Under the pieces are notes generated by a model. That model was not told where the DNA came from. It saw only the letters and a list, made by a program, of their open reading frames with translations, and did no database searches. Made by a program: the position numbers and the translations under genes. Shown piece after piece: positions 1 to 9,632 of a stretch of DNA of 64,000 bases (positions within the stretch are counted from its first letter, which is position 1; each line of letters begins with the position of its first letter). The stretch comes from Heligmosomoides polygyrus polygyrus. Taxonomy: Eukaryota > Nematoda > Chromadorea > Rhabditida > Heligmosomidae. The stretch is from assembly GCA_947396885.1 (NCBI GenBank), contig OX377205.1, forward strand, positions 70,404,969-70,468,968. Direction: 5' to 3'.

Positions 1-235
1 CGCTTGGGTCACAGAAGTCCGATTCGGCTCGTCAGAGACTTGTACGAATCGATGTTCATGGCCAAGTGCGTGCTGACGAGGACAACAACTCCGCCTACTC
101 CCCTGGCGTCCATGTTCCGTGGACCATTTCCTCTCCGGAGTCGTAGTGATTCTTTCTCGTCTCAATCTGTTCGATGACGTCGAACGCCGTAGGGTAAGAG
201 CAACTAATCTGGTCGTAGCCGCATTTCGAAATCAG
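1..235. other. Unassigned left edge
   Basis: No element is recognised here. A short open stretch on the plus strand around 140-240 ends at a stop near 240, and a different frame then opens at about 218. This could be intron or an older decayed repeat next to the split exon that follows. Confidence 0.3.
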
Positions 236-384
236 TTATGGCAATGAGCTAATTCAAGAAGTATTCAAGTCGTTCAGGGCTCAGAATCGTGTCAACAGAG
301 AATCTTTATCAACAGCCTTGCGCCATGCATTTCTCCTAATGCGTAGGGAACCGATTCTAGGATCACAGAGAGTTCGCAAGGATA

Positions 385-404
385 CAGGTGTAATACTGAA
401 GGAC
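385..404. repeat. Target-site duplication, left copy (RTE)
   Basis: CAGGTGTAATACTGAAGGAC is identical to 3564-3583. It flanks the (TTC)n tail of the LINE. Confidence 0.95.
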
Positions 405-435
405 TTCTTCTTCTTCTTCTTCTTCTCCTGAGCGT

Positions 436-3400
436 TTAGTCCCGCGCAGTCGCAGGGTCCGCTGTTCTTGTGATCTGTCGCCACCTCATCCTATCAAGGG
501 CGTCATCTGCCGTGGCGCCGACTTCGGCGAGATCTCTCTTGATGACGTCCTTCCATCTTTTCCTTGGGGCTCCTCTCGGACGCTTTCCGGGTGCCTCGTA
601 ATCTAGGGCCAACCTTGTGGGGTGATCCTCTGGTCTCCTGAGGACGTGTCCATACCACCTCAGGCGCTGCTCTCTCATCTTCAGCTGGATCGGGGCAGTC
701 TTCATCACTGCCCTAACATCCTCGTTTCGCACCCTGTCCCGACGGGTCCATCCACATGCCCACCTCAGCATCCTCATCTCTGCCGCGTGCAGTTGCCGCT
801 CCTGCGCCTTACCCAGGGCCCAGCACTCACTGCCGTAGAGGAGGGCAGGTCTTACAACTGTTCTATAGAGCTTGCCTTTGAGCGTCCTGGAGCATCTACG
901 GTCGCAGAGGATCCCTGTGGACTCCCTCCACTTGAGCCAGGCTGCGTTTATCCGTCCCCTGACCGCCTGGTCCACACTTCCTTCCTCGGATAGGTCACTT
1001 CCGAGGTAGCGGAATTCTTCCACCTTCTCGATCGTTTCCCCTTGGCAGTCTAGGATCGATCCAGCGCACTGCTCAGAGCAGATGAACTTCGTCTTCTTCA
1101 CGTTCAGCCGTAGGCCGTTGTCCGCAAGGGCTCTCTGCCACAGCTGCACCTTCTCCTCCAGCTCCTCCTGGTTGTCGGCTACTAGGGCGATGTCGTCCGC
1201 GTAGAGGATCGTTCTGAGAGGGCCTTCCTCAAGGTGGTTCACTATAGAGTCAAGCGTCAGCAGGAAGAGGAACGGGCTCAGAGCCGACCCTTGGTGTACC
1301 CCCACGTTGATGTCCACTTTCCTTGTCACCCCGTGTGGAGTTCGTATCGCCGCTTTCGAGCCCTCGTACATGTCCCTTATGACCGTGATCAGACGTTGCG
1401 GGGCACCCATCCCTCGAAGGGCATTCCAGATTACGGCCCGAGCTAGCCTGTCGTAGGCCTTTTCTAGATCCAGGAATGCCAGGTAGCAGGGTTTTCGTTT
1501 CTCCCGATATTTCTCCATCACCTGACGAGCGATGAAGATGGCGTCTGTGGTGGACCTCCCAGGCATGAAGCCCCACTGCACCTGGGAGATGGGTACCATC
1601 TCCCTCAGCCTTGAGTCGACCAGTCGTTCGTAGATCTTCATCGTGTGTGAGATCAGTTTGATCCCTCGGTAGTTGGAGCATTCGGAAGCGTCTCCCTTCT
1701 GCTTGAAGATAGGGACTATGGTGCTGTTCCTCCAGTCATCCGGCATCTTACCTTCTTTCGTGATTCTGTTGAGGAACTGCGTCAGCCAGTTGATTCCGAG
1801 GTCCCCGAGCACCTTCCAAGCCTCTACTGGCACACCGTCAGGCCCTGCTGCCTTTCCGAGTTTCATCTTCCGTATGGCCTTGCGAACCTCTTCTTGCGTC
1901 CAGGGTGGGATGGGTCCTTCCGTTGGCTGTTCTTCCTCGGCCTCCCGACGAGGGAACTCTTCGTTCAGGAGTTCCTTGAAGTACTCCTCCCATCTCTCTC
2001 TGACCTCGACCGGCTTCCGTAACACTCTACCGTCGGCACTCTTCACAGTCTTCACTACTCGAATGTCGAGGCTAGCTCTATGACGCGCCTTGGCCAGGCG
2101 GATGGCGAACTTCTCTCCCTCTGGCCCGTCTAGTTTCTCGTACAGGGCATCCATTTCCGCGTTCTTTGCCTTCGCTACAGCTGTTTTTGCCAGCCTCTTC
2201 AGCTTCCTGTAGGCTGTGAGATGCTCGGGTGCCCTCGTCTTTTGCCACAGCTTGTAGGCCTCCTTCTTCCTCTTCACCGCAGCCTGCACCTCTTCGTTCC
2301 AGAACCATGCCGATTTATTCCCTCTGGTTCCTCCCTTTGTTTCTCCCAGGGTTTCCTTGGCACATCTCAGGATTGTTTCGGCTACCCTCCTCCAGGTCTC
2401 ATTCACGGGACCAGCTGGATCTGGAAGGCCTGCTTCAAGCACTGCCCTTCGTAGCTCGTTCCGCTCTGAACCCCGCAGTCTCCACCATCTGATCCTGGGT
2501 TCCGTCCTCACTTTGGGCCTGGTGGGTAGAGGTATGCTAAGGTCGGCTACCAAGGGTCTGTGCTGTGATGCCACGTCTTCTCCCGGAATGACCTTCACAT
2601 TCCGGACTGTTTTCAGGGCAGCCCTTCGAACCAGGATGTGGTCGACCTCCGTTCTTCTTCCTCCGCTAGCATAGGTCACCTTCTGGCTCTCCCTCTTCGC
2701 GAAGAAGGTGCTACAGACAGCCAGGTCGTGGGCGATAGCCAGATCCAGAATTCGTTCTCCATCCGGGTTTACCAGGCCGATCCCTTTTCCTCCATGAACC
2801 CTTTCCACTCCTCTTCTGCCACTCCCCACATGCCCGTTCATGTCCCCTGCTATGGAGAGGTAGTCGCCTTCTGGTACGGACCTTATGGCTTCCTCGAGCG
2901 AGAGGTAGAAGTCATCCTTGTCGTGCTCGGAGCATCCGGTCTGCGGAGCGTAGACAGACATGATGGTCCAGTAACCCTCCTTCGTGTCCAGCCGCAGTGA
3001 CATGATGCGGTCGTTTATTCTTTGGACAGCCGCTACTGAATCCTTGAGGGACTCCGCGACAGCTATCCCTACCCCGTTCCTCTTGGTGTCCTCTCCGTTG
3101 TAGTATAGCTTGACCCCTTCTCCGATCTCCTTGGCTTTCGCCCCTTTCCATCGCGTTTCCTGCAGACACAGGACTTGTATCCTTCTGCGCTTCATCAGGT
3201 CAGCCACTTCCCTAGATCTCCCGGTCAGCGTTCCCACATTCAGAGTCCCCAGTCGAACTAGCTTCTTTAGCCGAGGTCGTTCGGCCCTCGGTAGCCCTCG
3301 CATACTGACCACAGAACTCGGGCGGGGGTTCTGTGCGCCACTTCCGGGTGACGTCCTAGCCTTTACACTGATTCTATTGCGACTTGTGATCATGGTTTTG

Positions 3401-3483
3401 TGACGAGGTTTCTCCATCAGCCGGCCTGTCAACCTGGGCCTGACGCTGGAACCGTTGCCATTTTTGCAATTTTTGCAGGGCAT
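436..3483 (-). CDS. APE endonuclease-reverse transcriptase of the RTE-like LINE
   Basis: The 1015-residue polyprotein copies its own RNA by target-primed reverse transcription. The N-terminal part has a basic linker and a short CxxC (CKNCK). The APE-type endonuclease follows at about residues 77-320 with TLNVGT, QETRW (108-112), VYAP (177-180), GDMNGH (213-218) and SQHRPLV (306-312); SQH instead of SDH is usual in BovB-like members. The RT spans about 540-810, with motif A FLDLEKAYDR (670-679), motif B GVHQGSALSP (728-737) and catalytic YADD (761-764). The C-terminal region holds RWYGHVLRR. The chosen start at 3483 is the first Met inside the element, immediately after the tRNA-like head. The frame is also open upstream through the head into flanking DNA, so an earlier start cannot be excluded. 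No frameshift or stop is seen, so the ORF could be functional. Confidence 0.95.
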   Translation of the reverse strand: MPCKNCKNGNGSSVRPRLTGRLMEKPRHKTMITSRNRISVKARTSPGSGAQNPRPSSVVSMRGLPRAERPRLKKLVRLGTLNVGTLTGRSREVADLMKRRRIQVLCLQETRWKGAKAKEIGEGVKLYYNGEDTKRNGVGIAVAESLKDSVAAVQRINDRIMSLRLDTKEGYWTIMSVYAPQTGCSEHDKDDFYLSLEEAIRSVPEGDYLSIAGDMNGHVGSGRRGVERVHGGKGIGLVNPDGERILDLAIAHDLAVCSTFFAKRESQKVTYASGGRRTEVDHILVRRAALKTVRNVKVIPGEDVASQHRPLVADLSIPLPTRPKVRTEPRIRWWRLRGSERNELRRAVLEAGLPDPAGPVNETWRRVAETILRCAKETLGETKGGTRGNKSAWFWNEEVQAAVKRKKEAYKLWQKTRAPEHLTAYRKLKRLAKTAVAKAKNAEMDALYEKLDGPEGEKFAIRLAKARHRASLDIRVVKTVKSADGRVLRKPVEVRERWEEYFKELLNEEFPRREAEEEQPTEGPIPPWTQEEVRKAIRKMKLGKAAGPDGVPVEAWKVLGDLGINWLTQFLNRITKEGKMPDDWRNSTIVPIFKQKGDASECSNYRGIKLISHTMKIYERLVDSRLREMVPISQVQWGFMPGRSTTDAIFIARQVMEKYREKRKPCYLAFLDLEKAYDRLARAVIWNALRGMGAPQRLITVIRDMYEGSKAAIRTPHGVTRKVDINVGVHQGSALSPFLFLLTLDSIVNHLEEGPLRTILYADDIALVADNQEELEEKVQLWQRALADNGLRLNVKKTKFICSEQCAGSILDCQGETIEKVEEFRYLGSDLSEEGSVDQAVRGRINAAWLKWRESTGILCDRRCSRTLKGKLYRTVVRPALLYGSECWALGKAQERQLHAAEMRMLRWACGWTRRDRVRNEDVRAVMKTAPIQLKMREQRLRWYGHVLRRPEDHPTRLALDYEAPGKRPRGAPRKRWKDVIKRDLAEVGATADDALDRMRWRQITRTADPATARD

Positions 3484-3563
3484 GGCGTGCCCGAGCCGGG
3501 AGTCGAACCTGTGACCGTTTGTGCATGAAGCTACACTACTAACCACTAGGCTAACTCGGCTCT
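3484..3563 (-). promoter_or_regulatory. tRNA-like Pol III promoter at the LINE 5' end
   Basis: Read on the minus strand, the first 80 nt of the LINE look like a tRNA gene. An A box (TAGCCTAGTGG) starts near nt 10 and a B box (GGTTCGACTCC) at nt 54, which is canonical tRNA spacing. GAGCCG at the very 5' end can pair with CGGCTC near nt 65-70, and a GTGTA/TGCAC anticodon-like stem is present. The segment ends in GCCATG, so a CCA-like end overlaps the ORF start codon. Because the target-site duplication begins at the next base (3564), this head belongs to the element and not to the flank. The box matches are seen; Pol III use is inferred. Confidence 0.8.
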
Positions 3564-3583
3564 CAGGTGTAATACTGAAGGAC
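3564..3583. repeat. Target-site duplication, right copy (RTE)
   Basis: Identical 20-bp copy of 385-404, directly adjoining the LINE 5' end. Confidence 0.95.
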
Positions 3584-3791
3584 AGAAAGTTGAAAACTGC
3601 ATTAATCGACAACTTTCAGGAACGAACCGGGAACTCTGGTTTTATCAAATATGGGAGCGTTTTGATTGCGTACATACTTACTTTTAAGGTGAGCAGCTGG
3701 CGGTCAAGCTAGCGCATAATCATGACCGCCACACTTGAAGTCTTGTTTACTGACACTGTATGATGGAAGACTTGTTTAAGTTAAAGCAAAG

Positions 3792-4116
3792 TGTTGTGGC
3801 AGTGACCCAGACGTTTGACCTGATGGCTGAGTCCGTGTTCGGCAAGTTGGACGCCGATGACCACCCAAGGAGTGGTCCCCGCTAACAAGTAAGTAGATCG
3901 CGAGCAGGCGAGGCGGGAAGCGGACTGCATAAAAGGCCGGCAGCAGGAGGCCTTGGCATGCTAAGGTCGGGTCCACGACTCCCCAGTTGTGGATATTGTT
4001 CTCCTTATCTTTCCCTTAATAAATCTTCTCTCCTTTCTCTCTCTGGCTCTCGGAGCAGACGGGTCGCAGGAAGGAGACCCAGCAGATTTGTATACCAGGC
4101 AGAGAGGTATACAACA
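3792..4116 (+). mobile_element. Solo LTR of an LTR retrotransposon
   Basis: The 325-bp segment begins TGTTGT and ends ACAACA, forming the short TG...CA inverted ends of an LTR. It is flanked by the 5-bp duplication CAAAG (3787-3791 and 4117-4121). Inside there is a TATA-like box (ATAAAAGG near 3930) and, about 85 bp further on, an AATAAA polyadenylation signal (near 4019) followed by a CT-rich stretch, as expected of U3-R-U5 on the plus strand. No gag or pol is nearby, so it is probably left from recombination between two LTRs. The family (Gypsy or Bel/Pao) cannot be told from the LTR alone. Confidence 0.85.
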
Positions 4117-4184
4117 CAAAGGTAGACAGTTCGTTTTCATTAAGAAGTCCAAGTAATAAGGAATCGAAAACAACCCAGGTCTAC

Positions 4185-4360
4185 AAGAAACAATCCGGGC
4201 TTATTACTCAACAGAATAAAGGAGCGAGGAATGAAATGTGAAGTGAAGATAGGCATGAAGAGAGCAACTCTAGCAAGAGGTTGTGACGTGAGAACGCCTA
4301 GAGCGTCATAAAGTCGGTCTGCTTGAGAGAAAATTGTCGTGGTTAATTATAAGCCTTTGC
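4185..4360. repeat. Dispersed repeat, copy 1 (second at 26220-26400)
   Basis: This segment shares an ordered series of blocks with 26220-26400: a GAATGAAATGTGA-like block, GAAGAGAGCAA, GCGTCATAAA and GAAAATTGTCG. A weaker relative is present around 19670-19740. No coding potential or terminal structure is visible. Confidence 0.5.
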
Positions 4361-5598
4361 GGCTGCGTTTATTTCCAGTCACAAATTTATTTTCATTTAA
4401 TACCACGGATCAAAACACACCTATGTGTAGCTTATTCTACGGCTTGTACAGGTGATGTCAGGGAAGAGGAATCCAGAGAGCATGAGATCACGTCCTAGGT
4501 GCAGTTCGAAAAAAGAGGCAACAACGTGGGAGTCGAGCTCTATAAATGTGCAGTGAACTGAATTTGCTGACGAGGCCTGGGTGGTCAAGAATTCTCCGCC
4601 ACTACCAAAGACGCTTCTTCAACAGATGGCGTAGCAGCCTGAAATTAGGCTGAGCGAAGCGACTGGAGCTCTTCAGAACTTCAGAACAGCAAGTTGTTGC
4701 CAGATTCAGCATAAGAAATCCCTACAGCAGAGGAGAGCAGCTGATTGCTGTGACGCACGTCGACGCCTCTTCACGCTGCTAATCAGCAAGTGTGTTGAGC
4801 ATGAGTTGAGAACGGGAGACGCAATTCCATCGCTAAACGGCCGAGAACTCGGAAATCCTGTTGACTCGAGGACGTTCCTTCTTTGGACCTGCATCACTGC
4901 TGAGATGGAGGAGCGAAGGTGAAGGAAAGCGCTACCGTGTCGATGAGCAACTACATGAACAGAACCCACCCTCAATGGGTGTATCGGCGCTGTGGTACTT
5001 GGAATGATCACCCCCTAGAACTCTATGATGCGCATATGTGGTGTGTAGCTCAACACGGTGCCTCTTAATTACCATTACCTCTTCATTCCGTTCTTCCCAT
5101 TTTCGATTTGCATTAAAGCTATCTAAGGGAAGGAGAAGGGGCTCTCCAAGGTCGTGATATGACCTACCTTATCGAGGTACGTTATTTGGGTCCCTGAGAC
5201 CATTCCGTTACCCAATTCTAACTCCGCCAACGTATGGGAAGGCACAGAACTCAGCAGCAGCATTCATTGTTTGCTCTGTTATTAGCAGTGTACCACTCCG
5301 CTTCCTTTTATTGAAATGGGATAATGGAAGCCTCCCAAGTTGCCCTACGCTGGGGTACCTATCATCTGAATCACTCGCGATCCCAATATCGATACATTGA
5401 TGTAGGCTCCAGCACACTTCATTAGCCCTGTGTTGTACAGGAGAATTGCACCCATTTTTGAAAATAGGTTCATATTAAACGCTACTGGTAAGAAAAGCAT
5501 CAGGGCTTTTGCACGTTGTGTTAAGAAGATTTGTCTTCAAGTTTCCGTGCCGCAAAAGTGATTACGAGTACCCACTAACGCACGATATGAAAGAATAA
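4361..5598. other. No recognisable feature
   Basis: Only short frames occur and no terminal repeats were found. The region is probably intron or old intergenic DNA. Confidence 0.4.
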
Positions 5599-5919
5599 AG
5601 GATAAAAAGATAAAGCACGGCGTTAATCAAGCCCTTTGGGATGCGCCAAGCATTTTATTTCGACAAAATGTTGTGTAGGCAGTTTGAATGTGTGTTTGCC
5701 CTACGGAAGTGGCCGCTTGCGATGGCCGACGGTGGACAACAAGTAGTGTTTTATTCTTCCCAGACAGACCTGGCACCAAATAGGCGACCTCGGAGAGATG
5801 GAAAGGTGGGTGGTCTGGGTGAGAAACCCAAACCAAGGACCTGATATCGGTTGCACGCTACAGCCGGCACCCCCCCCCCCCCCCCCCCTCCGATAGCGCT
5901 TCAGGCGCTCCATGTAGAA
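5599..5919 (-). mobile_element. tRNA-derived SINE, diverged copy
   Basis: Reading on the minus strand, the order is tRNA-like head (altered by a run of C at about 5871-5888), the body with the TCTGGGAAG-like and CGGTGGCCA-like blocks, and a (TTTATC)n-type tail at 5599-5620. Flanking ATATGAAAGAATA and ATATGGAGAGAATA near the two ends look like a mutated target-site duplication. Confidence 0.8.
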
Positions 5920-6664
5920 TATATGGAGAGAATATGAGCGGCTAAAGTGATTATCTGGTCGCTGCTAGATAACGTCCTGAGCCACCTTCAATTTCCCAGC
6001 ATGAACTGAAACAAGGATAGGTGCTTAGGTACACAAGCAGCATTTAAGATAATGGCAAATGCTAGAAATCGAGGAAGGGAATGTAGTGATTCTTTAGTTA
6101 GGCTTCCCTGTGGACCTAATTCTCAGGTGGTGTTCCCGTTGCGTACATATACCACACCAGCTTCAGAAAGAATTCGAAACCGGCTGAAAAGAGCGGAGTT
6201 CGAGCGCCAACCAGGAAGTTCGTGACTAAGAACAATCTAGTAGTACCGCTTAGTCGTTGATTGCATCGTGATGTTCAATTAAACAACCGCGAGTAATTGT
6301 CAGCTGATTAGGAGAGTCATCTCATTATCGCCGAAGCAGTCAGAGATGGAGCTGGAGCAATAGCAGAGGTCAGACTACCTTGGATGTTTTAATAAAGTGA
6401 AGTAAAAACGAAGAAAAAACGAACTAGGATCAGAAAATTTTTGCCCTCTCTCCAAGTGGATCGTTTCGCCACCTATTTCCAGACGAGCCTTTCTTGTTAT
6501 AACACCTTCCAGGTGGCTCGTCAAGGCAGGAGAAGGCGTTATAACCTTTTTGGAATTACATAATTTATCAGGGTTAATCTAACAAAATTACTTTATGATC
6601 TTTAAGCTTATATTACAATTACAGTTTTTTATATGAGTTTATACAATTAATGTTTTATAGAATT
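5920..6664. other. No recognisable feature
   Basis: Mixed-composition sequence becoming AT-rich after 6540. No element ends or coding signal were seen. Confidence 0.4.
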
Positions 6665-6675
6665 ATGAAAGACAT

Positions 6676-6970
6676 GGGCGCGTGGAGCGCAGTCGAAGGA
6701 GGCGCCGGCTGCCGCCTGCACCCGATACCAGGTTCCTGGTTCGGATTTCCCGCCCAGGCCAACCAAGCCTTCCATCCTTAAAGGGTCGGTGAATTGGTAT
6801 CAGACTTGTCTGGGAAGGATAAAACGCTGAATTATTCATCGGCTGGCCACCGCAAGTCATTGTATGGCCAACTGCGCATTCAAACCACCTCCGCGACATC
6901 CCGTAGAAGTAGAATGCGTGGCGCATCCCAAAGGGAATTGAATAACGCCGTTCTTTATTCTTTATCCTTT
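6676..6970 (+). mobile_element. tRNA-derived SINE with target-site duplication
   Basis: A near-complete 295-bp copy. The head has an A box (GGAGCGCAGTCGG) and a B box (TGGTTCGGATTTCC), with GGGCGCG able to pair with CCCGCCC as an acceptor-like stem. The body contains the shared blocks CTTGTCTGGGAAGGAT and GGCCACCGCAAGTCATTGTA, and the tail is CTTTATTCTTTATCCTTT. It is flanked by ATGAAAGACAT (6665-6675) and ATGAGAGACAT (6971-6981), an 11-bp duplication with one mismatch. Confidence 0.92.
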
Positions 6971-6981
6971 ATGAGAGACAT

Positions 6982-9079
6982 TGAACTTACATACCGTACG
7001 TCGATCAGCTAATCCTAACTCACGCTGCCCAACTAACTCCACTGCTGTTCTCCACTCGCTATCAAAAGGAAAGCGTAAATCATGCTACAGTGTGAGTAAT
7101 TTTATTTTCTCCAGAACTCTTCACACGTTGGCGCAGTTTTATTTATATTTTTTTAAAATTTATTATTTTCTATTATTTTTCAAATATCGAATATGTTACT
7201 AAACTAGTCATCTGACATTGTTGTTCTATGATATCGTTAAGTTTTCAAGTACGTTCTAACCAACAAAAAGGAATCCACTGAACCACTTTTAAATGTGCAG
7301 CTAGACAAAGAATAGACATATGCACACATATTTGAACATATTCAATCTTGCAAGAATAAACCTGAGTTAATGGCCACATTCAGTTTAATGTTCTCACAAA
7401 ATTTATAGCATTGCTGCTGTTGTCTAGCATGTTATATTTATATAATATTTGTATATTTCTATTTTTCCGTTTCTTTTCAAGTAGGATGTCACCCGTTGTT
7501 AATTCGTAGATTTTCGCGTCACGTTCAAAAGTATGCTGGTGTCTGATGTATTTTTCGTCCAACCTGACAATTAAAGTTTGACAATGCACCTCGTCTAGAG
7601 GAGGACTGCATCACTTTCAAGCCGAACAGGTGGTGCAATTGAGTCGAATTATCGAATTTTGAAATTATTTGAAAGACGGAATTCACGAAAGCACGTCATT
7701 CGCACAATCTCGTACCGAAGTTCCGACGAAATAGATTGACGCCAACTTGGTATTTTTAGAAAACATAAGAAGGGAGGAGCAAGCGATGTGATCAGTGTCC
7801 GTTGTAGGCTACGCCGTGCACTCTAGTTGAGGGGATTTCATCACATATATCTCTTCCCAGTTTCTAAAAAGCTATATTATAAGCAACCCCGGTATCGCAG
7901 AATTATCCATTGAATTAGACGTTTAGAATTGATGACTCGTAGCAATAGTGCACATCGCGCGTCGGAATCCATCCGCAGTACTCCACGAACTAAACTGAAC
8001 CAATACACAGGCTTGGCAAAAGAGCAACAGAACAATAGAGGAACCCGTAGCAACCATGCGTGGTCTAGCCAGCCATTGAGCCACACAAAGAATCTTCGCC
8101 ATAGGTCCATCTCGCGGCAGACGATTAGGCCGTGCCGCACACTTCTTTTGCAGACCTGGTTAGGCTATCATTTGAAAAGACACGTCCTTTAGGGCACGAT
8201 TGATGTGTTCGGTCCCGTCGCGAACACCAATTTCCCCATAAAGCTATGTAGGCATGACAGATTCCAACAGAGGAACCGATTCGTATAGTTCCACACGAGG
8301 TTGTTTCGGTGGTAATTGGCCGACGGAAGAACGTAGCGCTAACTACTGCGTCATGGTGCTTCTGGCTGAGATGTGTTCTTTTTTCAGTCAGACAGAGGTG
8401 TGTTAGAGGTGACCGCTCGAAGTTAAAGAATTTGGTCGGGATTTGAGAAACAACACTTGAACTCTTCAGATAAGCTTCGCACCTGAAATAGCCATAAACC
8501 ACGGAAAAACAGATGTTAGGTCAAAGTGGGTGAGTATCGGCGCCGACTGTTTTCTGAACCCACCACGCCCTCCACTTCAACGCTGACGGTTAGCTGGTTA
8601 TGCGCATAATACACCTGGAATGCAGCTGGCTCAATTCTGAATATCCAGCGGATATGCCCGGTTTCAAATTACCTGAAAAAAAGAAGAATTCTGGATATCG
8701 GAACATTCGAAGATGCGGTCAAAATCATCGTTATCCAAATATCCGCTTTTCCAAAGCTGCCATTGACGAAACGATTCGCTTCTTGTTCACTGCCTGCAAA
8801 AACTGTGTGGCCTGATTCGCTCCATCGCCTAGGAAATCAGAGCCAGGCCCAAAGTACACACATACGACTTCAAACAATGTATCATGCACGCAATCTCAGC
8901 TTTCTTACCCTTCCCAAAAATCTGTATCCAATTATTGACCCCTGAAGGTGCCGAGGCATTCGCTACTTGGGTAAGTTGCCGAATCCATGATTACCCACGA
9001 AAGAACATGGCACTTCCTAACGCTGACTTTTCTTTCTTCATTTGTTAAAAACACAATATATGAGATAGAGGTATGAAGA
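6982..9079. other. AT-rich region without recognisable genes
   Basis: The part from 7090 to 7580 is strongly AT-rich. Around 8640-8760 there are repeated GGATATCC/ATCCG-like motifs. No frame longer than about 125 codons and no element ends were identified. Confidence 0.4.
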
Positions 9080-9632
9080 GCGTAGTTGGAGTTAGTTTAG
9101 TCGCGTGCCTTAAATTTGAGGTCTTTGGTTCGAGTCCCACACAGGCCAACTAAGCCTTCAATACTCTGAGACTACAAGATTGGTACCAGACTTGAAAGAT
9201 ATGGTAAGTTAAGATAGCGTGAGAAAAGGGAAAGTTATAGGAGACAGGAGGGCTTAAAAGGTCTAACTAGAAGAGGCGCTGACTGTCACGTATACATGAT
9301 ACAAAGTTCTTGCTCCCGCCTTGGCCAAGGGATTGCAGAATTGCTGCAGGATTTGTCGGGAAGGTTAAAACACTGACTTCCCCATCGGCTGGTCATTAAA
9401 ATCACTAAGGAATAAAAGGGTGAAGGGCCCTAAACAATTCCTGGTGGACTTTGACGGGAAGTAGTGGTGGCAATTTCAATGCACGTGCCCTACGACTGTG
9501 CGACCAGCTAATCTTGTGTGCCAAGTACCGATTCAGAGCGCCTCCACGACATTCCGTTGAAAAATAATGCATGACTCATCGCAAAACGAGATTGATTCCT
9601 TTCGCTCATTAGTCCTTTATATGAGAGGCTAA
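9080..9632 (+). mobile_element. Fragmented tRNA-derived SINE copies
   Basis: 9080-9205 keeps a tRNA-like head with B box TGGTTCGAGTCCC and the GCCTTC-AC body start. 9262-9420 and 9515-9632 keep other body blocks, including TTGTCGGGAAGG, CATCGGCTGGTC and CCTCCACGACATTCCGTTGA, ending in a CCTTTA tail. At least two insertions or one disrupted copy are represented. Confidence 0.6.

Larger units (their letters stand above)
405..3563 (-). mobile_element. Full-length RTE/BovB-like LINE with tRNA-like 5' end
   Basis: This is a 3159-bp non-LTR retrotransposon on the minus strand. Both ends are fixed by a perfect 20-bp target-site duplication (385-404 and 3564-3583). From its 5' end (3563) it consists of an ~80-nt tRNA-like segment, one ORF of 1015 codons, a very short 3' UTR and a (GAA)n tail, seen on the plus strand as TTC repeats at 405-425. 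A single endonuclease-RT ORF, about 3.2 kb total length and a microsatellite tail are typical of the RTE clade. The intact ORF and identical duplication suggest a recent insertion. It lies inside an apparent host exon in antisense orientation. Confidence 0.95.
236..3688 (+). pseudogene. Possible host exon split by the RTE insertion
   Basis: When the LINE at 405-3563 and one copy of the 20-bp duplication are ignored, 236-404 joins 3584-3688 as one open frame of about 90 residues. It starts after a possible acceptor (ATCAG at 231-235) and ends at a good donor (AAG|GTGAGC at 3686-3693). The frame contains RHAFLLMRREPILGSQ before the insertion and DNFQERTGNSGFIKYGSVLI after it, followed by a hydrophobic segment. 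The frame being open on both sides is seen directly; that it is a host exon is inferred. I do not recognise the protein. It could also be part of an older mobile element. If it is a host exon, the allele in this assembly is broken. Confidence 0.35.

Noticed and set aside
622..3403. Plus-strand frames of 76-136 codons under the LINE
   Set aside because: They are shadows of the long RTE ORF on the opposite strand.
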